Source: Yersinia enterocolitica subsp. enterocolitica
Lineage (GTDB): Bacteria; Pseudomonadota; Gammaproteobacteria; Enterobacterales; Enterobacteriaceae
Length of the DNA: 64,000 bases
Assembly: GCF_901472495.1 (NCBI RefSeq)
Contig: NZ_LR590469.1
Coordinates: 1,178,001 to 1,242,000 of the forward strand
Direction of reading: 5' to 3'
How positions within the stretch are numbered: the stretch's first letter is position 1; the number at the start of each line of letters is the position of its first letter. The translations under genes were made by a program, and so were the position numbers. Shown one piece after another: positions 49,798-59,590 of this stretch. The notes below the pieces were generated by a model, which saw only the letters and a program-made list of their open reading frames with translations, ran no database searches and was not told the DNA's origin.

Positions 49798-51942
49798 ATG
49801 GTAGATATCCGCGAGTGGGAAAACCTTGCTAATAAAGAACTCAACCGGCGAGGAAAAAAAATCGATGATTTAGTTACCCAAACACCGGAAGGTATTGCGG
49901 TCAAACCGCTATATACCGCCAGTGATCTGGATGGACTGGAAGTGACCGGCTCCCTTCCTGGTATGGCTCCTTACGTCAGGGGGCCGAGAGCCACCATGTA
50001 CGCAGCGCAACCCTGGACCATTCGTCAGTATGCTGGTTTTTCAACCGCTAAAGAGTCAAATGCCTTTTATCGCAGAAATCTGGCGGCGGGGCAAAAAGGG
50101 CTTTCAGTTGCCTTTGACCTGGCGACTCACCGCGGTTACGACTCCGACAATCCACGCGTTTCTGGTGATGTAGGGAAAGCAGGAGTGGCAATTGATAGCG
50201 TCGAAGATATGAAAGTCTTATTCGACCAAATCCCACTGGATAAAATGTCGGTCTCAATGACCATGAATGGCGCAGTGCTGCCCATTATGGCGTTTTACAT
50301 TGTCGCCGCTGAAGAACAAGGTGTGGCTCCAGCGCTACTCACCGGTACTATTCAAAACGATATTCTGAAAGAGTATTTGTGCCGCAATACCTATATTTAT
50401 CCGCCCAAACCCTCCATGCGCATTATTTCAGACATTATTGCCTGGAGTTCACAAAATATGCCGCGCTTTAATACCATTAGTATCAGTGGCTACCACATGG
50501 GGGAAGCCGGGGCTAACTGTGTACAGCAAGTGGCCTTTACTATCGCCGATGGCATTGAATACATCAAAGCCGCGCTGAAAGCCGGTTTAAATATCGATGA
50601 CTTTGCCCCTCGCCTCTCCTTCTTCTTCGGCATTGGCATGGATTTGTTTATGAATATCGCCATGTTGCGGGCTGCGCGCTATCTCTGGAGTGAAGCGGTA
50701 AGCCAATTTGGTGCCACTGACCCTAAATCTTTGGCGCTACGCACCCATTGTCAGACATCAGGCTGGAGTCTGACCGAGCAAGACCCGTATAACAATATCA
50801 TTCGCACCACCATTGAAGCGCTGGGAGCAACCCTCGGCGGCACCCAATCCTTGCATACCAACGCTTTTGATGAAGCCCTCGGCTTACCCACTGATTTCTC
50901 AGCACGTATTGCGCGTAACACGCAAATTATCATTCAAGAAGAGTCAGAAATTTGCCGCACCATTGACCCATTAGCAGGCTCATATTTTGTCGAGTCACTG
51001 ACCGATCAAATGGTCAAACAAGCACGCAAAATCATTCAACAAATTGATGATGTGGGCGGAATGGCCAAAGCGATTGAGGTCGGGCTGCCCAAACGCATGA
51101 TTGAAGAAGCCTCCGCGGGTGAGCAATCACTGATTGATCAAGGCAAGCGCGTTATTGTCGGGGTGAATAAATACAAGCTAGAGCAAGAAGCGGAAACGCC
51201 AGTGTTGGAAATCGACAACATCAAAGTGCGCAATGAACAAATTGCCCAGTTGAAAGATATCCGCGCCCGTCGTGACAATGTGGCAGTGCAACAGGCATTA
51301 GCACAATTGCGCCATGCCGCCGGGCATAATGAAAATCTGTTGGAAGCGGCAGTTCAGGCTGCACGATTACGGGCAACGTTAGGGGAGATTTCAGATGCCA
51401 TGGAGACCGAGTTTGACCGCTATCTGGTGCCAAGCGAATGCGTGACCGGGGTGATTGCCCACAGCTATCATCAAAATGAAAACGATGCACAAGAGTTTGA
51501 TCAAATCCTCGCACAAACTCAGCACTTCCTTGAACAAAATGGTCGGCACCCAAGAATTCTGATTGCCAAGATGGGTCAAGATGGCCACGACCGTGGCGCG
51601 AAAGTGATTGCCAGTGCCTATTCTGATCTTGGCTTTGATGTCGATCTTAGCCCCATGTTCTCCACACCGGAAGAAATCGCCCGACTGGCGGTCGAAAATG
51701 ATGTCCATGTCATTGGTGCGTCATCACTGGCAGCTGGCCATAAGACCTTGATTCCTGAATTGGTCGAGGCATTACGCCAATATAACCGCCAAGATATCTG
51801 CGTGGTCGCGGGCGGTGTCATTCCTCCACAAGACTACGCCTTCTTACGTGAGCGCGGTGTTGCCGCCATTTATGGGCCGGGCACCCCGATGCTTGCCAGT
51901 GTGCGTGATGTCTTGAAACTGATCAGTGCCCGTCATGATTAA
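49798..51942 (+). CDS. scpA: Methylmalonyl-CoA mutase ScpA
   Basis: A 714-residue cobalamin enzyme that interconverts succinyl-CoA and methylmalonyl-CoA, close to E. coli ScpA/Sbm throughout. TIM-barrel part: YVRGPRATMYAAQPWTIRQYAGF, FDLATHRGYDSDNPRVSGDVG; B12-binding part near the end: KMGQDGHDRGAKVIASAYSD with the DxHxxG His. The frame extends to TTG 49774, but ATG 49798 is preferred by the ribosome site. Confidence 0.97.
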   Translation: MVDIREWENLANKELNRRGKKIDDLVTQTPEGIAVKPLYTASDLDGLEVTGSLPGMAPYVRGPRATMYAAQPWTIRQYAGFSTAKESNAFYRRNLAAGQKGLSVAFDLATHRGYDSDNPRVSGDVGKAGVAIDSVEDMKVLFDQIPLDKMSVSMTMNGAVLPIMAFYIVAAEEQGVAPALLTGTIQNDILKEYLCRNTYIYPPKPSMRIISDIIAWSSQNMPRFNTISISGYHMGEAGANCVQQVAFTIADGIEYIKAALKAGLNIDDFAPRLSFFFGIGMDLFMNIAMLRAARYLWSEAVSQFGATDPKSLALRTHCQTSGWSLTEQDPYNNIIRTTIEALGATLGGTQSLHTNAFDEALGLPTDFSARIARNTQIIIQEESEICRTIDPLAGSYFVESLTDQMVKQARKIIQQIDDVGGMAKAIEVGLPKRMIEEASAGEQSLIDQGKRVIVGVNKYKLEQEAETPVLEIDNIKVRNEQIAQLKDIRARRDNVAVQQALAQLRHAAGHNENLLEAAVQAARLRATLGEISDAMETEFDRYLVPSECVTGVIAHSYHQNENDAQEFDQILAQTQHFLEQNGRHPRILIAKMGQDGHDRGAKVIASAYSDLGFDVDLSPMFSTPEEIARLAVENDVHVIGASSLAAGHKTLIPELVEALRQYNRQDICVVAGGVIPPQDYAFLRERGVAAIYGPGTPMLASVRDVLKLISARHD

Positions 51943-52930
51943 TGCTGACAATCTGGATGATTACATCCAACGTTTACGCCGAGGGGAGCGGGCTGCACTG
52001 GCGCAAGCCATGACACTGGTAGAAAGCAGCCTACCCCAACATCAAACATTAAGTGCCCGACTGCTGGACAGCATTATGCCCGATACCGGACAAGCCAAAC
52101 GGCTTGGCGTCACCGGTACTCCGGGGGCGGGCAAAAGCACTTTTCTTGAAGCGTTAGGAGAGGAGTTGTTGGCACAAGGCCACAAAGTGGCGGTAATAGC
52201 CGTCGATCCCAGCAGCCCGGTCAGCGGCGGCAGCATTTTAGGGGACAAAACCCGCATGCTGAATTTATCGCGCGCTGAGCATGCGTTTGTCCGGCCCGTC
52301 CCCTCCCGGGGGCATCTTGGCGGTATCAGTCAGAGTACCCGCGAACTGATTTTACTTTGTGAAGCCGCGGGTTATGACATCGTTATTGTTGAAACCGTCG
52401 GAGTTGGGCAATCAGAAACTGAAGTCGCCGCAATGGTGGACTGCTTTCTCTCACTGCAAATTGCCGGAGGGGGGGACGATCTGCAAGGTATCAAGAAAGG
52501 CATTATGGAAATGGCTGATTTTATCGTCATCAATAAAGATGATGGCGAGAATCATATCAATGTCGATATTGCCCGCCATATGTATCACAGCGCACTGAAT
52601 ATCATCCGCCGAAAATACCCGGCATGGCAACCCCTCGTCCTAAGCTGTAGCGCGCTGGAAAAACGGGGAATTCGCGAAGTTTGGCAAGCCATACAGACCT
52701 TTTGGCCGGTGATGACCCAAAGTGGGCAGTTGGCAACCTTACGTCAGCAACAGAATGCAGCTTGGGTTCGTCACCAAATCGAGGCCAATGCGCTGGCAGC
52801 TCTGTTTTCCCGCCCCGATATCCACCAGCGCTATCAGCAAATGGAAGCCCTGCTGCAACAAAATCAAATTTCGCCTCGGGCCGGCATTAGCACTGTCACT
52901 CATTTTATTACGCAAAAAATTTTCAATTAA
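51935..52930 (+). CDS. argK: Mutase-associated GTPase ArgK/MeaB (YgfD)
   Basis: A 331-residue G3E P-loop GTPase chaperone that protects and reloads the B12-dependent mutase. Walker A GTPGAGKST, switch regions VDPSSPVSGGSILGDKTRM and ETVGVGQSETEV, and NKDD as base-recognition motif. Overlaps scpA by 8 bp. The GTG upstream (51926) is not needed. Confidence 0.96.
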   Translation: MINADNLDDYIQRLRRGERAALAQAMTLVESSLPQHQTLSARLLDSIMPDTGQAKRLGVTGTPGAGKSTFLEALGEELLAQGHKVAVIAVDPSSPVSGGSILGDKTRMLNLSRAEHAFVRPVPSRGHLGGISQSTRELILLCEAAGYDIVIVETVGVGQSETEVAAMVDCFLSLQIAGGGDDLQGIKKGIMEMADFIVINKDDGENHINVDIARHMYHSALNIIRRKYPAWQPLVLSCSALEKRGIREVWQAIQTFWPVMTQSGQLATLRQQQNAAWVRHQIEANALAALFSRPDIHQRYQQMEALLQQNQISPRAGISTVTHFITQKIFN

Positions 52931-52943
52931 AGGGATAACAATT

Positions 52944-53729
52944 ATGTCTTATCAGTATGTCAAAGTGTTGATTGCCAATCGGGTTGGCATTATTGAGTTC
53001 AACCATGCCCGCAAGTTGAACGCATTAAGTAAAGTGTTTATGGATGATTTGATGCTAGCGCTGCACGACCTCAATAATACCGATATCCGTTGCATTATTT
53101 TGCGCGCCGCCGAAGGCTCAAAAGTGTTCTCTGCCGGCCATGATATCCACGAACTCCCCACCGGCCGACGTGACCCGCTTTCCTATGACGACCCGTTACG
53201 CCAAATCACCCGCGCTATCCAAAAATATCCTAAACCGATCATCTCAATGGTTGAAGGCAGTGTCTGGGGCGGCGCATTCGAGATGATCATGAGTTCAGAT
53301 ATCATTATTGCTTGTAGTAACTCGACCTTTTCCATGACCCCCGTGAATCTGGGCGTGCCCTATAACCTGGTGGGTATCCACAACCTTATCCGTGATGCCG
53401 GTTTTCACATTGTCAAAGAGCTGATTTTTACCGCCGCACCTATCACTGCCGAACGCGCCTTGTCCGTGGGCATTCTCAATCATGTGGTTGAACCCAGCGA
53501 ACTGGAAGATTTCACTTTGAAACTGGCGCACGTTATTTCTGAAAAAGCGCCGCTGGCAATTGCCGTGATCAAAGAAGAACTGCGTGTTTTAGGGGAAGCC
53601 CATACCATGAATTCCGATGAGTTTGAACGCATTCAAGGCATGCGCCGTGCGGTCTACGACAGCAATGACTACCAAGAGGGCATGAGCGCCTTTATGGAGA
53701 AACGTAAACCTAACTTTCTTGGACGTTAA
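52944..53729 (+). CDS. scpB: Methylmalonyl-CoA decarboxylase ScpB
   Basis: A 261-residue crotonase-fold enzyme (same length as in E. coli) that converts methylmalonyl-CoA to propionyl-CoA. FSAGHDIHELPTGRRDPLSYDDPLR and VEGSVWGGAFEMIMSSDIIIA form the oxyanion hole and active site. AAAGGGA precedes ATG 52944, 13 bp after argK. Confidence 0.96.
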   Translation: MSYQYVKVLIANRVGIIEFNHARKLNALSKVFMDDLMLALHDLNNTDIRCIILRAAEGSKVFSAGHDIHELPTGRRDPLSYDDPLRQITRAIQKYPKPIISMVEGSVWGGAFEMIMSSDIIIACSNSTFSMTPVNLGVPYNLVGIHNLIRDAGFHIVKELIFTAAPITAERALSVGILNHVVEPSELEDFTLKLAHVISEKAPLAIAVIKEELRVLGEAHTMNSDEFERIQGMRRAVYDSNDYQEGMSAFMEKRKPNFLGR

Positions 53730-53754
53730 CCCTGAGCAGCTAAAGGATTTCGCT

Positions 53755-55236
53755 ATGAAACGGTCATATTGCAGATTGACGGCTGATGAGGCCGCCGAGT
53801 GTATCGAGCATGGGAATATGGTGGTGTTCAGTGGTTTTACCCCGGCGGGAGCGCCCAAAGTGCTGCCCGCGGCCATTGCCAAACGCGCTATAGCGCACCA
53901 CCAACAGCAGAAAGAGTTTCAAATCCGCTTACTGACTGGCGCATCAATCAGTGCTCAGGCTGATGATGAATTAGCCGCAGCCGAGGCTGTCGTCTGGCGT
54001 GCGCCTTATCAAACCGCTTCACTATTGCGGGAAAAAATTAACCAAGGCTCGGTTAGCTTTGTTGATTTGCACCTGAGTGAAGTGGCGCAAATGGTTAACT
54101 ATGGTTTCTTCGGTGATATTGACGTGGCGGTGATTGAGGCCTCAGCCATCACCGCCGATGGGAAGGTTTATCTCACCAGCGGCATGGGTAACTCACCGGT
54201 GTTTTTGCATAAAGCCAAGAAAATCATCATCGAATTAAATCATTATCACAGCCCTCGGGTCGCCGAATTGGCCGATATTGTTATGCTGGGTGCCCCACCT
54301 CGGCGCAATACTCTGCCGATATTCCATACTCTGGATAAGGTGGGCCAACCTTATGTGCAGGTTGATCCCGCCAGGATTGTCGGCATTGTCGAAACTGAGC
54401 TGCCGGATGCCAGTAATAGCCTTGATCGCGAAAATCCATTGTGTGAGAAAATTGCCGACAATGTGGTGAGTTTCTTGCTGAATGAACTGAAATTAGGCCG
54501 TATTCCGCCCGAGTTTCTTCCACTGCAAAGCGGAGTCGGTAACATCAATAATGCAGTGATGAAACGCCTTGGGGAAAATCCCGACATTCCGCCGTTTATG
54601 ATGTATTCAGAGGTGTTACAGGAATCGGTGGCGCAGTTGTTAGAGACAGAAAAAGTACTGGGTGTCAGTGCCTCGAGCTTAACCATTTCACCTGCCACAC
54701 TGAAAAAAATCTATGACAATATGGACTTCTTCTCCAGCCGAATTGTTTTGCGTCCACAGGAGATTTCAAACAACCCAGAAATCATTCGCCGCTTAGGGGT
54801 GATTGCCCTCAATGTGGGATTGGAGTTTGATATTTATGGCCATGCCAATTCGACCCATGTCGCGGGTACCGAATTGGTTAACGGCATTGGCGGCAGTGGC
54901 GATTTTGAGCGCAATGCCTATCTCTCCATCTTTATGGCCCCCTCTATTGTCAAAGGTGGCAAAGTCTCCACCATTGTGCCGATGTGTACTCATGTCGATC
55001 ATAGTGAGCACAGCGTCAAAGTTATTGTTACCGAACAAGGTGTTGCGGATTTACGCGGCTTGTCGCCGATACAACGTGCCGTGGCGATTATCAATAACTG
55101 CGCCCATCCGATGTATCGCGACTATTTGCATCACTACCTGGCACAGGCCAAAGGGGGGCATTTACATCACGACCTGGCCCAGGCATTTCGGCTACATCAA
55201 AACTTATTTGAATATGGTTCCATGCTCGCGCCTTAA
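53755..55236 (+). CDS. scpC: Propionyl-CoA:succinate CoA-transferase ScpC
   Basis: A 493-residue class I CoA-transferase closing the cycle by passing CoA from propionyl-CoA to succinate, giving propionate. Seen: MVVFSGFTPAGAPKVLPAA at the N-terminus and VIVTEQGVADLRGLSPIQRA with the catalytic Glu region later (GLEFDIYGHANSTHVAGTELVNGIGGSGDF). AAAGGA precedes ATG 53755. It overlaps the convergent lysR gene by 4 bp. Confidence 0.95.
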   Translation: MKRSYCRLTADEAAECIEHGNMVVFSGFTPAGAPKVLPAAIAKRAIAHHQQQKEFQIRLLTGASISAQADDELAAAEAVVWRAPYQTASLLREKINQGSVSFVDLHLSEVAQMVNYGFFGDIDVAVIEASAITADGKVYLTSGMGNSPVFLHKAKKIIIELNHYHSPRVAELADIVMLGAPPRRNTLPIFHTLDKVGQPYVQVDPARIVGIVETELPDASNSLDRENPLCEKIADNVVSFLLNELKLGRIPPEFLPLQSGVGNINNAVMKRLGENPDIPPFMMYSEVLQESVAQLLETEKVLGVSASSLTISPATLKKIYDNMDFFSSRIVLRPQEISNNPEIIRRLGVIALNVGLEFDIYGHANSTHVAGTELVNGIGGSGDFERNAYLSIFMAPSIVKGGKVSTIVPMCTHVDHSEHSVKVIVTEQGVADLRGLSPIQRAVAIINNCAHPMYRDYLHHYLAQAKGGHLHHDLAQAFRLHQNLFEYGSMLAP

Positions 55237-56123
55237 TCGCCATCACGATCCGAATGGATATAGCCCATGACTTGTTCTATATGGTGATTATTCTTGAGTG
55301 AATAGAGATACTCGCGCATATACATGGGCTGATTTGGCGCATCGAAATATTTAAGTTTTGCCGGATTCACTAACCGATAAGCAAACTGTGGGACGACGGT
55401 CAGAAACTGCCCCTGCTCGACCGCACTGATTTTTGCCATAAAACTGTAAGGGCGATAAATAATGGTCGGGTTAATCCCAATGGAACGGAAATGCGCATCT
55501 AATAAGGATTCAAAATTAGCCCGATTCTGAAATCGCATTTGCAGCCACGGTAACGTATTCAGAAGCTCCAACGATTGGCAATTTTCAAAACGACGCGAAA
55601 CCAAAAAGCCGAGTCGCAATAATGGCAGTTCCGTGGTTTGCAAACTATCAATATGCGTCACCCGCGGCGAGGCTTGTTGCGGGGAAATAATAAAATCCAC
55701 CCGCCTGTCGAGTAAATCATCTATCACACTGTTTTCACTGAACTCGAAAGGCTGAGCCGTCACCCCATCATACTTATCACTGAGGCTGAATAACTGATCG
55801 AAAATGATGGTGGGATAGGTGTTATCAATGCCAATAACGATATTTTTTTGCCGCTGCGACAGTGAGACAATGGTATTGTCAATCGCCGATAGCCGTTGAT
55901 AAATAGGAAATAATTCTTGATAAAGTTCCTGACCCGCTTTGTTTAAACTGATGCTCTTTTCATTACGGGTAAACAGCGCATATCCCACTAACTCTTCCAG
56001 GGCCGCAATACTCTTACCAAAAGGTGACGCGGTCATATGTAATTTTTCTGCCGCTTTGGCCATGCTGTTGGTTTGGGCCAAAATAATAAAATTACGCATT
56101 TTCTTTGAAATAAAAACGTTCAT
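55233..56123 (-). CDS. LysR-family regulator (ScpR/YgfI-type)
   Basis: A 296-residue LysR protein with N-terminal winged helix (MRNFIILAQTNSMAKAAEKLHMTASPFGKSIAALEELVGYALFTR) and a substrate-binding domain. In E. coli the neighbouring ygfI regulates scp genes. Convergent with scpC, its 3' end overlapping by 4 bp. The inducer is unknown. Confidence 0.9.
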   Translation of the reverse strand: MNVFISKKMRNFIILAQTNSMAKAAEKLHMTASPFGKSIAALEELVGYALFTRNEKSISLNKAGQELYQELFPIYQRLSAIDNTIVSLSQRQKNIVIGIDNTYPTIIFDQLFSLSDKYDGVTAQPFEFSENSVIDDLLDRRVDFIISPQQASPRVTHIDSLQTTELPLLRLGFLVSRRFENCQSLELLNTLPWLQMRFQNRANFESLLDAHFRSIGINPTIIYRPYSFMAKISAVEQGQFLTVVPQFAYRLVNPAKLKYFDAPNQPMYMREYLYSLKNNHHIEQVMGYIHSDRDGD

Positions 56124-56271
56124 GACTTGACTGATGTAACAGAGGAAATAGTGCTACAGCATAAGGGAATCACCACAGCAATATTGTGAGTGCAGGACAA
56201 CTCTTGCATCTCGCCTGACATAAAATTCTGTCAGTAAACTCATTTTTGAATTTCAGATAGAGAAATAACAA
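56124..56271. other. Upstream of the lysR gene
   Basis: About 150 bp with no gene; must hold the minus-strand promoter of the lysR gene. Followed by the terminator duplicated by the next element. Confidence 0.35.
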
Positions 56272-56289
56272 AGGCCCTAAATGATGGGC

Positions 56290-56432
56290 GTGAGGTTAAT
56301 GACAAAGTGCCCGTAACGGTGAAAACAGGCAGATCGTAAAGACGCCGTAACCCCCTCCCTGGCGCGGACGCTTTACTCTTCTGCCAGTCCTCACCTTGCA
56401 AGATTGGGTTGTCGAGGTTTGTCAGCAGTCTG
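56290..56432 (+). mobile_element. YPAL-like miniature insertion, copy 2 (143 bp)
   Basis: Begins GTGAGGTTAATGACAAAG and ends GTCAGCAGTCTG, with the body of copy 1 (GTAACGGTGAAAACAGGCAG, CGCGGACGCTTTACTCTTCT, CTTGCAAGATTGGGTTGTCG). An exact 18-bp direct repeat AGGCCCTAAATGATGGGC flanks it (56272-56289, 56433-56450); that repeat is itself a terminator hairpin. Confidence 0.85.
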
Positions 56433-56456
56433 AGGCCCTAAATGATGGGCCTTTTC
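56433..56456. terminator. Terminator downstream of yniB (right copy of the duplication)
   Basis: GGCCC-TAAATGAT-GGGCC followed by TTTT. The left copy (56273-56289) has an A/T-rich flank for the minus strand; before the insertion one hairpin probably ended yniB. Confidence 0.7.
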
Positions 56457-56492
56457 ATTATGATGCAGCAAAAAGAGGGGCCGCGCACCTTG

Positions 56493-57047
56493 TTACCCCT
56501 GAGCCATCAATCCTAATAGTTTAATAACAAAATAGAACACTACACCGATGACTAATGGCAGGATATATAAGGTAAAGAACTGCAAAAAGATAGTGTGATG
56601 CGGTAAGACTATTTTTGCTTCCAATTGCTCACGACTGCGCCCTTCACTGCCCTTCGCCTGCTCTAAAATCATTTGGTCTTCAATACCTTCGCGGATATGC
56701 CGCACTTGTCGTGACATGCGCGCACCCGATGCCTGTAATGACAAACCCACGAAAATAAGCATATAAATAATGAAGAACATGATGTTCGATGCTGAAAACC
56801 CTTGTTCGAAGTCAGGCACGGGCGAGTTGTACCAGAAGATATCCAGAAAAGTCGTGTTAAAACGGATCATATCGGTCATTACGTGGATAAAATCCAACAT
56901 AACCGCATTAATCCCTGTACTTTTTTGACTATATTGATAGGCAAAATTGATAATTGAAATCAATGTTGACAGCAGTGCTGGAATAAATACGAGCCACCCG
57001 GCTATCCGTTTGATGATAGCGACACGCCCAGCCTGTTGATAGGTCAT
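56493..57047 (-). CDS. yniB: YniB family membrane protein
   Basis: A 184-residue inner-membrane protein of unknown function with three or four helices (IAGWLVFIPALLSTLISIINFAY; IMFFIIYMLIFVGLSLQ; FFTLYILPLVIGVVFYFVI), very close to E. coli YniB including GINAVMLDFIHVMTDM and SGARMSRQVRHIREGIEDQMILE. ATG 57047 (MTYQQAGR) with AAGGAGAAGTC is preferred over the upstream ATG 57071. It is divergent from hxpB, as in E. coli. Confidence 0.93.
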   Translation of the reverse strand: MTYQQAGRVAIIKRIAGWLVFIPALLSTLISIINFAYQYSQKSTGINAVMLDFIHVMTDMIRFNTTFLDIFWYNSPVPDFEQGFSASNIMFFIIYMLIFVGLSLQASGARMSRQVRHIREGIEDQMILEQAKGSEGRSREQLEAKIVLPHHTIFLQFFTLYILPLVIGVVFYFVIKLLGLMAQG

Positions 57048-57296
57048 GACTTCTCCTTGTAAATACCACAACTTATGTGGCCTTAGTTTACCCGCAACAC
57101 TCCGATCTTGTGCAGAATTTTGCGAATGTTCTTACGATTCATGCAAATTCAAGCCTAGCTCATCCAGCGCAATATCATTAAGTTAATAAATTATACAGTA
57201 AGAAAGGCAGAGAATTGTGTTCTGCCGGTTCAATCACCATGAACCAATGATAGAGTGTTCAATCGGTAGCTAGAAACCAAACAGGAGAAATAATAA
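57048..57296. other. Divergent region yniB-hxpB
   Basis: About 250 bp with the two divergent promoters; no recognised operator. Confidence 0.4.
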
Positions 57297-57962
57297 ATGG
57301 CGACCCCTCACGCAATTAAGGCCGCAATTTTCGATATGGACGGCTTACTCATTGATTCGGAACCGTTATGGCTACAGGCTGAACTTGATATTTTCACCGA
57401 GCTGGGGCTGGATACCTCGTCGAGAGATTCCCTACCCGATACCCTTGGATTGCGCATCGATTTAGTGGTGAAGCTTTGGTTCCAGTCCATGCCTTGGCAG
57501 GGACCAAGTCAGGCGGAAGTTTGCAAACGTATTATCGCCCGGGCAATAGATTTAGTGGAAGAGACCAAACCGGTTTTGCCCGGAGTGGAATATGCGCTGG
57601 AGCTGTGCCGCGCACAAGGGCTAAAAATTGGTCTGGCATCGGCTTCGCCGCTGCATATGCAAAAACGCGTCCTGGCGATGTTAAATATTGAAAAATACTT
57701 CGACCGCTTGGTATCAGCAGAATACTTGCCACACAGCAAACCACATCCAGAAGTATATTTGAATGCTGCATCTGACCTGGGTGTCGACCCCCTGGAATGT
57801 GTCACGCTGGAAGATTCAGTCAATGGGATGATTGCCACCAAAGCGGCACGTATGCGCTCTATTGTCATCCCTTCAGTTGAATATCGGGCCGATCCTCGTT
57901 GGGTATTAGCGGATATACAGTTAGAGTCGCTAGAGCAATTACGTAAAGAAGACATTTCGTAA
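57297..57962 (+). CDS. hxpB: Sugar-phosphate phosphatase HxpB (YniC)
   Basis: A 221-residue HAD-family phosphatase active on hexitol and hexose phosphates including 2-deoxyglucose-6-phosphate. Motif I FDMDGLLIDSEPLW, motif II IGLASASPLHMQ, motif III Lys in HSKPHPEVYL and motif IV LEDSVNGMIA are complete. AGGAG precedes the ATG. Confidence 0.95.
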   Translation: MATPHAIKAAIFDMDGLLIDSEPLWLQAELDIFTELGLDTSSRDSLPDTLGLRIDLVVKLWFQSMPWQGPSQAEVCKRIIARAIDLVEETKPVLPGVEYALELCRAQGLKIGLASASPLHMQKRVLAMLNIEKYFDRLVSAEYLPHSKPHPEVYLNAASDLGVDPLECVTLEDSVNGMIATKAARMRSIVIPSVEYRADPRWVLADIQLESLEQLRKEDIS

Positions 57963-58034
57963 CTGTCGATTAAAGTCGCGATAGATTTTGCTGACGATGG
58001 TATGACTTCCTGCGGGTGACTTTTGTATTAATAA

Positions 58035-58063
58035 AGGCGGTTGGCGTTGATACCCAGCCGCCT
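58035..58063 (-). terminator. kdgF terminator
   Basis: Stem AGGCGGTTGG/CCAGCCGCCT with one G-T pair; on the minus strand it is followed by TTTATTAAT. Lies between the convergent hxpB and kdgF. Confidence 0.65.
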
Positions 58064-58072
58064 GAACATGTT

Positions 58073-58405
58073 TTACAAGAAATCATCCCGTTTGGGATTA
58101 AAGGTGTCGATCAAAATACTATTGTCCTCCAGTGATACTGCACCATGCATCTCGTTTTTAACTGCACGATAGGCATCACCCGCCTTCAAAATACGTTTCT
58201 GCCCTTCGATTTCCACCTCAAAACTACCCGCCGCCACATAAGCAATCTGGTCGTGAATATCATGCTTGTGCGCAACACCAATCGCGCCCTTATCAAAGTG
58301 AACGCAGACCATCATCAGATCATCGCTCCAGGTCATGACCTTGCGTTTAATGCCATTGCCTAACTCTTCCCAAGGCGTTTCATCATTAATAAAGAACATC
58401 TTCAT
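58073..58405 (-). CDS. kdgF: Pectin degradation cupin KdgF
   Basis: A 110-residue single-domain cupin. KdgF opens 4,5-unsaturated galacturonate to the linear keto form for KduI. Metal ligands in AHKHDIHDQIAYV (His, His) and KNEMHGAVSL (His), glycine-rich turn in LKAGDAYRAV. GGAGAAAC precedes ATG 58405. It is divergent from kduI. Confidence 0.92.
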   Translation of the reverse strand: MKMFFINDETPWEELGNGIKRKVMTWSDDLMMVCVHFDKGAIGVAHKHDIHDQIAYVAAGSFEVEIEGQKRILKAGDAYRAVKNEMHGAVSLEDNSILIDTFNPKRDDFL

Positions 58406-58542
58406 TGTTTCTCCTCATTATTATGCAAAATGGTTTCTGGTGTAGCCTGGTCACAGTTTCACACTGAATTCGGCCCATTCTACGGCCAAAATCCGTAGTT
58501 TGAACATTATTAATCCAAAAATCATGACGCCCTTCAAAAAAT

Positions 58543-58563
58543 AATAAAACATCATTTCATTTT
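58543..58563. promoter_or_regulatory. KdgR-like operator between kdgF and kduI
   Basis: AATAAAACATCATTTCATTTT resembles the KdgR palindrome (TGAAACA-n-TGTTTCA type) with a few mismatches. The position serves either divergent gene. Confidence 0.6.
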
Positions 58564-58642
58564 TATTGAATTAACTTCCCGCAAATACTATCATCACCAC
58601 ATCAAAAGAAACACCGGTCCGAACCGAAAGAGAGGCACCGAC

Positions 58643-59479
58643 ATGCAAATTCGTCAAAGCATTCATAGCGACCACGCCAGGCAACTCGATACCGCAGGTT
58701 TGCGTCGTGAATTTCTGATTGAAAATATTTTTGTTTCCGATGAATACACCATGACCTATAGCCACATCGACCGAATCATTGTGGGCGGTATTTTGCCGGT
58801 CGAGAAAACAGTCAGCATTGGTGATGAAGTGGGCAAGCAGTTAGGTGTGAGTTACTTTCTGGAGCGCCGGGAACTGGGTGTTATCAATATTGGCGGGCCG
58901 GGCCTTATCACTGTTGATGGCCAGGTTTATGAAATCGGTAATCAAGAAGCCCTGTATGTAGGTAAAGGCGCGAAAGAAGTTACCTTTAATAGCCTTGAGA
59001 GCAGCAAACCAGCCAAGTTTTACTACAACAGCGCGCCGGCGCATACCACTTATCCCAATAAGAAAATCACACTGGCAGAGGCCGCACCGCAAACACTGGG
59101 TGATGATGCGACCAGTAATCGTCGCACTATCAATAAATACATCGTGCCCGATGTGTTGCCAACCTGCCAACTGACCATGGGGTTGACCAAGCTGGCACCC
59201 GGCAATCTCTGGAATACGATGCCCTGTCATACCCATGACCGCCGCATGGAAGTGTATTTCTACTTTGATATGGACGAAGAAACAGCCGTCTTCCACATGA
59301 TGGGCCAGGCGCAGGAAACTCGCCATTTGCTGGTTCATAACGAGCAGGCAGTTATTTCACCAAGTTGGTCTATCCATTCAGGTGTCGGCACTAAACGTTA
59401 CACCTTCATCTGGGGCATGGTCGGTGAAAACCAGGTCTTCGGTGATATGGACCACATTGCCGTTAGCGAACTGCGCTAA
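58643..59479 (+). CDS. kduI: 5-keto-4-deoxyuronate isomerase KduI
   Basis: A 278-residue zinc-dependent isomerase that converts 5-keto-4-deoxyuronate to 2,5-diketo-3-deoxygluconate. Metal ligands: CHTHDRRMEVYFYFDM (two His, Glu) and a later His in SPSWSIHSGVGT. Length equals E. coli KduI. AGAGAGG precedes ATG. Confidence 0.96.
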   Translation: MQIRQSIHSDHARQLDTAGLRREFLIENIFVSDEYTMTYSHIDRIIVGGILPVEKTVSIGDEVGKQLGVSYFLERRELGVINIGGPGLITVDGQVYEIGNQEALYVGKGAKEVTFNSLESSKPAKFYYNSAPAHTTYPNKKITLAEAAPQTLGDDATSNRRTINKYIVPDVLPTCQLTMGLTKLAPGNLWNTMPCHTHDRRMEVYFYFDMDEETAVFHMMGQAQETRHLLVHNEQAVISPSWSIHSGVGTKRYTFIWGMVGENQVFGDMDHIAVSELR

Positions 59480-59590
59480 ATGTTTGCCAACGGCATTAAG
59501 CATCACCCTACCAAAGCCGTCCTTTGGGCGGTTTTCTCCCCAATATTATAATCGCGGTACTCTTTGGCCGCCTTGAGAGAGATGTTAGCT

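Noticed and set aside
59500..59560. Hairpin between kduI and kduD as a terminator
   Set aside because: The stem is short and the tail is not T-rich; at most a weak processing site.
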